Shown here piece by piece: positions 27,203 to 32,820 of a DNA stretch of 32,820 nucleotides (its first letter is position 1; each line of letters begins with the position of its first letter). The stretch lies in contig DHHG01000098.1 of NCBI GenBank assembly GCA_002403175.1, positions 1-32,820 on the forward strand, read 5' to 3'. Source of the stretch: Syntrophaceae bacterium UBA4778. Its GTDB lineage: Bacteria; Desulfobacterota; Syntrophia; Syntrophales; UBA4778. Under the pieces are notes generated by a model. It was not told the origin of the DNA and made no database searches. It saw nothing but the letters and a program-made list of their open reading frames with translations. A program made the position numbers and the translations under genes.

Positions 27203-27970
27203 CTAAAGACCGGATTTGACTCGGAGGAGGATTTTCTCCATAACCTCGCCAGCCGAGCCATTTGCAATTATATCTGCCTCAGAATCCAGATTGGTACATG
27301 TATTATTGATGATGACGAGCGTGGCGCCGCTCTCCTTGGCATAAATAGGCATTAGGGCGGCAGGATATACGACCAGAGAGGAGCCGATCACGATGAACAG
27401 GTCGCTGGTTCTCGACCAGCGGACCGATTCCTCCAATGCTTGTTTCGGCAGAGCCTCTCCGAAAAAAACGACATCGGGTTTAATTAAGCCGGAGCAGATG
27501 GAGCAGGGAGGGACTTTGCCGCCGGAACGAAATTCATCCAGCAAGGAATAAATACTGAATCGTTCTCCACAATCCATGCACCTTGCCCAGCTCATGGTTC
27601 CATGCAGTTCGATAACCTTCTCGGGAGGAGCACCCGCCTTCTGATGAAGGTTATCAATGTTCTGCGTAATGATACGTTGCAACTTCCCCAATCTATCAAG
27701 TTCAGCCAGAGCTAAATGTGCACGGTTTGGCTCCGCATTTATCAAAAGGCCATTTTCGATCAGAAGATTCCATTGCTTGGACCGGCTTTTGGGATCGTTG
27801 ATATATTTTTCAAGGGTAAAATCTTCAGGATCGAATTTTGTCCAGATTCCTCCGGGACTTCTGAAATCCGGTATGCCCGATTCAGTACTGACCCCAGCAC
27901 CTGTAAAGAAAACCACCCTTTCCGAATGGATAATCATATCCGCGATTGCGTTTATTTTTGAATTTATCAT
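27203..27970 (-). CDS. Sir2-family NAD-dependent protein deacylase
   Basis: 255 aa from ATG 27,970, with aaagga a few bases upstream. NAD-binding GAGVSTESGIPDFR (24-37), Q-N-I-D-N-L-H-Q (103-110), catalytic H123, zinc-binding C131, C134, C156 and C159, and I-G-S-S-L-V-V are all present, so the enzyme looks intact. It removes acyl groups from lysines using NAD. It is followed on the same strand by the lipoprotein gene; the mature start at 27,159 leaves a 43-bp gap. Confidence 0.93.
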   Translation of the reverse strand: MINSKINAIADMIIHSERVVFFTGAGVSTESGIPDFRSPGGIWTKFDPEDFTLEKYINDPKSRSKQWNLLIENGLLINAEPNRAHLALAELDRLGKLQRIITQNIDNLHQKAGAPPEKVIELHGTMSWARCMDCGERFSIYSLLDEFRSGGKVPPCSICSGLIKPDVVFFGEALPKQALEESVRWSRTSDLFIVIGSSLVVYPAALMPIYAKESGATLVIINNTCTNLDSEADIIANGSAGEVMEKILLRVKSGL

Positions 27971-28009
27971 CGTGTCCTTTCGGCATACATGCCAGTCGTT
28001 TCTCTTCAA

Positions 28010-28250
28010 TGATTGGTCAAAATTTTTTTCTGTTGAGAAATTTTATCATAAATATCGTGGTTTTCAAATTCCTATAAGATTGGCGATTCCACAGGTCAAA
28101 CCAAGGTGTACCGGATTGGAATCAGACGATTCATCTTATTTTCTTATTTTATTTTTTGTATATTGATCTAAGCTTTCCATAATCCTTTCGGTTTCCCGGC
28201 AGAAAGGAAGACATCCTTATTCCGGCCAATTTGACATGAAAGGGAAGCGG
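28010..28250. other. Divergent intergenic region between sir2 and the DUF481 gene
   Basis: An AT-rich interval between two genes that start away from each other, so it should carry two promoters. I could not pick out a convincing -35/-10 pair in either direction. Confidence 0.4.
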
Positions 28251-29273
28251 ATGAAGCGAGTGCTGATTTTGGCTTTCTTCTCTCTTATCTCGATACTGAC
28301 GATACCTCTGGAAAGTCGGGCCGAAATAGCCGATCGAGTCTTACTATATAATGGTGATCACTTTTCCGGCGAGATCGTCCGAATGGAAGATGGTCTGCTG
28401 ACGATCCGTATTGCTTATGTTCCCACAGAGACGGTTCAGATCCGATGGCAGGATGTTTCATGCATTAATTCCGACAGAAAGCTCTCTTTTGTTCTCGGTG
28501 AAGATACCGTAACCGGTTCAGCCGAATGTGCCGAAGTGGGCCGAATCAGAATTATCAACGAAAAACTCGGTACATTGAATACGCTGGCGTTAATGGATCT
28601 GCGCGCAATCAATCCCTCCATCTATAGTGGGATTTTAAATTTCGGCGGAACTTTGGCGAGTGGCAATACAAATACAAAGGGAGCTAATTTATCGACCCGT
28701 TTTCAAGTCAGGACCAGGCGCCACCGCTTTACGGTGGAAGGTAAATTCAATTATGCAGAAAGCGAGGGAACAACTACTGCCAGGAACTCAACGGGGAGCA
28801 TCAAATACGATAATTTTTCGACTGAAAAAATCTATACCTACGCCCAGAGTCTGGTCGAACGAGACGACTTTCAAAACCTTAATTTACGCAGCACTCAGGG
28901 CCTGGGATTGGGATACCAATTTTACGATCAGAGAAATAAGAATCTCTTTGCTGAAGCGGGCATTTCTTTTCTAAATGAAGATTACATTGCCAAAGATGAT
29001 AGGCAGTCTGCATCGGGGCGTTGGTCTGTAGGATTGAATTATGATGTCATTCCCGATAAAATCAAACTGTTCCATTTTCAGGAGGGCTATTACACGCCGG
29101 ATTCAGATGCCTGGTATCTCCGAACGGAACAAGGATTCAGAATGCCCCTGATCGGCAACATATCCGTCAATCTGGAAGTGGACTGGCGTTTCAACAGCAA
29201 GCCTGATCCGGATAAAAGAAAAACAGACATTTACATAATCCTGGGGTTAACGTATCAATATGCATATTGGTAA
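28251..29273 (+). CDS. DUF481-family outer-membrane protein
   Basis: 340 aa with a Sec signal (V-L-I-L-A-F-F-S-L-I-S-I-L, cleavage near S-R-A-E). Residues ~30-100 are an SH3-like/LSM-like segment (L-L-Y-N-G-D-H-F-S-G-E-I). From ~125 to the end it alternates short strands with aromatic residues and ends Y-Q-Y-A-Y-W, as expected for a DUF481 (YdiY-type) beta-barrel. The ATG at 28,251 is preferred for its purine-rich upstream stretch; ATG 28,236 is the alternative. Function in this family is poorly known. Confidence 0.85.
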   Translation: MKRVLILAFFSLISILTIPLESRAEIADRVLLYNGDHFSGEIVRMEDGLLTIRIAYVPTETVQIRWQDVSCINSDRKLSFVLGEDTVTGSAECAEVGRIRIINEKLGTLNTLALMDLRAINPSIYSGILNFGGTLASGNTNTKGANLSTRFQVRTRRHRFTVEGKFNYAESEGTTTARNSTGSIKYDNFSTEKIYTYAQSLVERDDFQNLNLRSTQGLGLGYQFYDQRNKNLFAEAGISFLNEDYIAKDDRQSASGRWSVGLNYDVIPDKIKLFHFQEGYYTPDSDAWYLRTEQGFRMPLIGNISVNLEVDWRFNSKPDPDKRKTDIYIILGLTYQYAYW

Positions 29274-29401
29274 GATGGTGCTTCAGGTTCCACAAAAGAT
29301 CGGATTGATCCTGTGCGGTCGTGAGTTTTCGGACAGTAAAGTTCTGAGAGTGAATCCATTATCTTAACTGTACCCAAAATGTACTGATTGGAGGAGGAAT
29401 C

Positions 29402-29905
29402 ATGGCTATTTTCGATATTACCGAAGTGTTCCTGTTTGCGGTCAGGATCGAGGAAAATGGGGAAAGATTTTATAGGCATGCGGCTGCAATCGCGGAGGAT
29501 GAAGCGGCACGCTATCTATTTAACTATCTTGCCGATGAGGAAGTTACGCATATGGACACGTTTAAACACATTGCCGCCGGATTGGATATCCTTCAAGCGA
29601 ATAGTCCGGAACAGGCCGAAACGTATCCGGGTGAATATGTGGCTTATCTGCGAAACTACATCGATAATAAGGTGGTTTTCAGTAAGGATTTGCAAGCGCA
29701 AATTTCACCTATTACGAACACGTTGGCTGCGCTTCGTTTCGCCATAGATCGTGAAACAGACTCCATCCTTTACTATTCTGAAATCAAGAATCTGGTTCCT
29801 AAGAGCGAGCAATCCCTGGTAAACAAAATAATTGAACAGGAACGGAAACATTTCACGAAGCTTACGGAGTTCAAGGAGGATTGGGAGAGAAACATCAAAA
29901 GCTGA
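29402..29905 (+). CDS. Rubrerythrin-like ferritin-fold protein
   Basis: 167 aa. A four-helix-bundle diiron pattern is visible: E17/E18 in R-I-E-E-N-G, E47-x2-H50 in D-E-E-V-T-H, E118 and E147-x2-H150. There is no C-terminal rubredoxin domain, so it resembles the ferritin-only rubrerythrins used in peroxide defence or iron handling in anaerobes. ggaggagg lies 6-8 bp before the ATG, a very strong ribosome site that suggests high expression. Confidence 0.88.
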   Translation: MAIFDITEVFLFAVRIEENGERFYRHAAAIAEDEAARYLFNYLADEEVTHMDTFKHIAAGLDILQANSPEQAETYPGEYVAYLRNYIDNKVVFSKDLQAQISPITNTLAALRFAIDRETDSILYYSEIKNLVPKSEQSLVNKIIEQERKHFTKLTEFKEDWERNIKS

Positions 29906-29983
29906 AGCTCGCTTACTGCGATCTGATTGGTGTTTTGTTGGGAACCCAGCGTGCAGCTGATACAGCTATTCTTGTCCAGTTTA

Positions 29984-30310
29984 TTATGGCTGTGGGGCAG
30001 GTTGGACGATATCCCCTTCTATGCATTCAAATACAATGATCCTGGTCCACTTTTTTTCTCCGGAAAGGCGGTTTCCTTCCACGAGAATTTTGTGTTTCTT
30101 CGCATTGCAGAATTTGTCCATTACCTTATCAGCTTCTACGCCAGCGGCTTCAACCAATTCTTCTCTTTCCAATTTTAGAATGGCCCTACTTTCATTGATG
30201 GGATCAAGAGAGATGTTGGAGGACAGAATCTGAGGTGGATTGGCTGTCTTGTTTGCCGTTACGCATCCCGCAACTGTTGATATCAACAAGAGAAGAAATA
30301 TCCTCTTCAT
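29984..30310 (-). CDS. Small lipoprotein, 108 aa
   Basis: A signal peptide with lipobox V-A-G-C (C16) behind a good ribosome site (aaggagg). The mature part is hydrophilic with an E-R-E-E-L-V-E-A-A-G-V-E-A helix and two cysteines (F-C-N-A-K and F-E-C-I). I do not recognise a family. Confidence 0.75.
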   Translation of the reverse strand: MKRIFLLLLISTVAGCVTANKTANPPQILSSNISLDPINESRAILKLEREELVEAAGVEADKVMDKFCNAKKHKILVEGNRLSGEKKWTRIIVFECIEGDIVQPAPQP

Positions 30311-30393
30311 CTCTATTCCTCCTTATCGGAAAAGATCAATTTCGGAAACCGCAAAATAAATTGAGATTAGACAATGCATCAGAATGATAGGGA

Positions 30394-31752
30394 TTACTGT
30401 TTCAAATTATATTTTTTTAATTTGTACCTCAACATTCTTTCGCTGATACCAAGCGATTCGGCCGCTCTGGTCTGATGAAATCCAACCTGTTCCATTGCGT
30501 CCCGGATCATTTTCAGTTCGAGTGCCTCGATCGCCCCCCGAAGGGATCCTTGTCCGAAATCATTCTCTTGTGAAATGACACGATTTCTAAACGGCAGGTC
30601 ATCCACGGTAATGACGGACTCTCTCGAAATGACAACAGCTCTTTCAATGATATTCTCCAGTTCGCGGACGTTCCCCGGGTAATCATACTTAATCAGGAGA
30701 TCCTGGGCCTCCCGGCTTACTTCTTTTTTTTCTTTTCCGTTTTCATCCGTATAGCGCCTGAGAAAGAAATGGATAAGGGGTACGATATCCTCTTTCCTTT
30801 CCCTGAGGGGGGGAATGCTCATCAGGACAACATTCAATCGATAAAAGAGATCTTCCCGGAAAGAGCCGTCCTTTACTTCCGCATCCAAGTCCTTATTGGT
30901 TGCACTGAGAATGCGTACATCCGATTGAATATATTGATTTCCTCCCAGACGCTGAAATTCCCGCTCTTGTAAAAAACGAAGTAGCTTAACCTGAACGGTT
31001 GAAGATAGCTCTCCGACTTCGTCGAGAAACAGCGTTCCTCCATCCGCCTCCTCGAATCTTCCGATTCGTCTCCTGGAGGCTCCTGTGAAAGCCCCTTTCT
31101 CATGTCCAAAGAGTTCGCTTTCGAGCAAATTTTCGTGAAGGGCGCCGCAATTCACCGCAATCATCGGTTTTTCGGAGCGGGGGCTCAGATTGTGAATAAG
31201 ACGCGCCAGGAGTTCCTTCCCCGTCCCACTTTCACCTTGTATCAGAACCGTTGCACGGCTGGCGGCTACCCTGCCGGCCATGTTTACCAAGGCCTCCATT
31301 TTCGGACTTTGGTATACAATCTGATCTGTTGTAACCCCGCGATCTTTCAGATTTCGGCGCAGAATTTCGTTTTCTCGTTTCAGGGTCCGGTTCTCGGAAA
31401 TTCTGGCAATGTGTATCAGTAGGTCATCCAGCTCGATCGGTTTCGTAATATAATCGGCGGCTCCCGATTTCATTGCGTCTACAGCCGTTTCGATTGTCCC
31501 ATAGGCAGTCATCATGATCAAATCGATCTCGGGATTGATCTGCTTTATTTCCTTTAGAACTTCCAGACCGGTTTTCCCGGGCATTTTGTAATCAAGTAGC
31601 ACAAGATCAAAATTGCCTTCTTGAACGCGCGAGATTGCCTCATCTCCGTTGGATGCTGTCAAAACCGTATGCCCTTCGGTTGCAAGAAATTCCTTGAGCA
31701 TTTCCCGCTGTGATTGGCCGTCTTCTACTATTAAGATATGGATGCTTTTCAC
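30394..31752 (-). CDS. NtrC-family sigma-54-dependent response regulator
   Basis: 452 aa from GTG 31,752, with agg about 8 bp upstream. The receiver domain then starts at its usual first strand, with acidic E10/D11 and phospho-acceptor D54. A longer reading from ATG 31,848 adds 32 unrelated residues. The AAA+ domain has Walker A GESGTGKE, the sigma-54 contact motif GAFTGA and Walker B G-G-T-L-F-L-D-E. The C-terminus is a Fis-type HTH ([11 protein letters not shown]). It is the partner of the histidine kinase encoded just upstream and activates sigma-54 promoters; the stimulus is unknown. Confidence 0.92.
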   Translation of the reverse strand: MKSIHILIVEDGQSQREMLKEFLATEGHTVLTASNGDEAISRVQEGNFDLVLLDYKMPGKTGLEVLKEIKQINPEIDLIMMTAYGTIETAVDAMKSGAADYITKPIELDDLLIHIARISENRTLKRENEILRRNLKDRGVTTDQIVYQSPKMEALVNMAGRVAASRATVLIQGESGTGKELLARLIHNLSPRSEKPMIAVNCGALHENLLESELFGHEKGAFTGASRRRIGRFEEADGGTLFLDEVGELSSTVQVKLLRFLQEREFQRLGGNQYIQSDVRILSATNKDLDAEVKDGSFREDLFYRLNVVLMSIPPLRERKEDIVPLIHFFLRRYTDENGKEKKEVSREAQDLLIKYDYPGNVRELENIIERAVVISRESVITVDDLPFRNRVISQENDFGQGSLRGAIEALELKMIRDAMEQVGFHQTRAAESLGISERMLRYKLKKYNLKQ

Positions 31753-31856
31753 TCTTTTTTCCTGAAAAATTCCAAACTCGATGAATCCGGAAGTGAGCGC
31801 ATCCCTTGCAGCTTGCTGCTGGGTAAGCGAGCGAATCCATCTAAACATTTCCTAAG

Positions 31857-31898
31857 GATTGAAGACCCTCCATAGTTGGCTTCGGAGAGTCTTCAATC
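31857..31898. repeat. Stem-loop between sensor kinase and response regulator genes
   Basis: The arms gattgaagac (31,857-31,866) and gtcttcaatc (31,889-31,898) are perfect. The stem continues with ctcc/ggag after one mismatch, giving a 12-base loop. There is no T run on the transcribed strand, so it is not a clear terminator. Confidence 0.8.
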
Positions 31899-31945
31899 TA
31901 ATCGATTACTTAAAAGTAAGCAAGAAGAAGCTTCAATCTGCTTGG

Positions 31946-32820
31946 CTACGTTTTTCGATGCAGATCAAACCCTTTCATGACGGAATGGACCCTTTCCTTT
32001 TTTTTAGAGCTGATCGGGAGCCTGATTTCGAAGGTCGACCCCACGCCGATCTGGCTTTTGACCCGTATATCTCCGCGATGGGCGCGTATAATTTCGTGAG
32101 AAATGGGAAGGCCCAGACCGAGTCCTTTTTCCTTCGTCGTGTATTCGGGACTGAAAATGCGATCGAGCTCTTCCGGCTTCAGGCCGCAGCCCGTATCTGT
32201 AATCTTTATCTCAACACCATCCTGGGCATGCTCTACGCCGATGGTCAAAGAGCCCTTATCCGGAATGGATTCCATGCCGTTTTTTAAAAGGTTCAAAAAT
32301 GCCTGCTGTAGCTTATCGACATCCATTTGAACGAGTGACGGATGATGGTTCCATTCTTTTTTGATTGTTATGCTTCTTGCTGTGGCTTCCTCCTCTATAA
32401 GGCTGATCAATTTTTGTAATACGTCTTCGATCGGATACTCTTTCAATTCCAGCCGATCGGTTCTAGAAAAATTAAGAAACTCCTCTATGATGCCGTTTAA
32501 ACGCCGTATCTCGTCGCGAATAACACTGGTTAATCCTTTAAACTCCTCACCTTTCCTTTCATTCAACAGGGGAAGGTATTCGCGTTGAAGTCTTTGGCCG
32601 GCCATGCTGATTGCGTTTAACGGATTTCGAATCTCATGGGCTACTCCGGCTGCAAGTTGGCCGAGAGATGAAAGTCTTTCCGATTGCTGCAGCCGCTTAT
32701 TCATTTCTTCTATTCGGATGAAATGCCTATTTTGATTATGAAGCAGAAACCAGATGGAAATAACTCCTATCAGCATAATCGCCATTAGGGAAAAAAACAT
32801 ATTGTTCCGGTTCTCACGTA
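31946..32820 (-). CDS. Sensor histidine kinase (5' end beyond window)
   Basis: The frame stays open past the ATG at 32,800 to the window edge, so the N-terminal sensor part is probably missing. From that ATG it has one membrane helix (about 4-20), the H-box G-V-A-H-E-I-R-N-P-L with phospho-acceptor H55, N-box L-N-L-L-K-N-G, G1 D-T-G-C-G-L, F-box and G2 G-L-G-L-G-L. This is a complete NtrB/ZraS-like catalytic core. It lies 193 bp upstream of its response regulator gene on the same strand, and the stem-loop at 31,857-31,898 sits in the gap. Confidence 0.92.
   Translation of the reverse strand, partial: RENRNNMFFSLMAIMLIGVISIWFLLHNQNRHFIRIEEMNKRLQQSERLSSLGQLAAGVAHEIRNPLNAISMAGQRLQREYLPLLNERKGEEFKGLTSVIRDEIRRLNGIIEEFLNFSRTDRLELKEYPIEDVLQKLISLIEEEATARSITIKKEWNHHPSLVQMDVDKLQQAFLNLLKNGMESIPDKGSLTIGVEHAQDGVEIKITDTGCGLKPEELDRIFSPEYTTKEKGLGLGLPISHEIIRAHRGDIRVKSQIGVGSTFEIRLPISSKKKERVHSVMKGFDLHRKT

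Noticed and set aside
31753..31848. 32-residue N-terminal extension of the response regulator
   Set aside because: The receiver domain starts exactly at GTG 31,752. The extension does not resemble the family and its ATG has a poorly spaced ribosome site.

Overview
The window reads as the right-hand part of a genomic island integrated at a tRNA-Glu gene (positions 1 to about 17,450), followed by ordinary chromosomal genes (about 17,450 to 32,820). The host is a Gram-negative bacterium: it has outer-membrane and lipoprotein genes, a tripartite-type exporter with a membrane-fusion protein, and a sigma-54-type response regulator. The mix of chromosomal genes resembles Desulfobacterota/Syntrophales, but that is an impression and not a demonstrated placement.

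Island, defence part (1-12,877). A truncated Schlafen/AlbA-type ATPase gene leads into a tightly packed plus-strand run: an unknown 683-aa protein, an unknown 326-aa protein, a 1,956-aa DEAD/DEAH helicase with a C-terminal DUF1998-type cysteine cluster, a 397-aa Cas4/AddB-like Fe-S nuclease, and a C5 cytosine methyltransferase. A Vsr mismatch endonuclease gene converges on the methyltransferase. A giant single-chain helicase-DUF1998 protein next to a cytosine methyltransferase is the hallmark of Druantia type II anti-phage systems. The Fe-S nuclease and Vsr look like additions or a variant. A reasonable model is that the methyltransferase marks self DNA, the helicase and nuclease act on unmarked invading DNA, and Vsr repairs T:G mismatches arising from 5-methylcytosine deamination.

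Island, mobility part (12,878-17,450). It holds a ribbon-helix-helix protein, about 1 kb of non-coding DNA rich in palindromes and long repeats, a replisome-organiser-like gene carrying 12-bp-phased palindromes in its linker, a small Zn/HTH protein, an AlpA/excisionase-like HTH ORF that runs into the integrase, and a tyrosine integrase that ends 25 bp from the 3' end of tRNA-Glu. No second attachment site was seen in the window, so the left end of the island lies before position 1.

Chromosomal part. tRNA-Glu(TTC) has a near-consensus promoter. It is followed by a Ski2-like helicase and a five-gene YbhGFSR-type exporter operon in which the usual two-domain ATPase is split into two genes. Then come a PaaI-like thioesterase, a Nudix hydrolase, an NRDE/TANGO2 protein, a lipoprotein, a Sir2 deacylase, a DUF481 outer-membrane protein, a rubrerythrin-like ferritin protein, a small lipoprotein, and an NtrC-family response regulator with its sensor kinase, which is cut by the window end.
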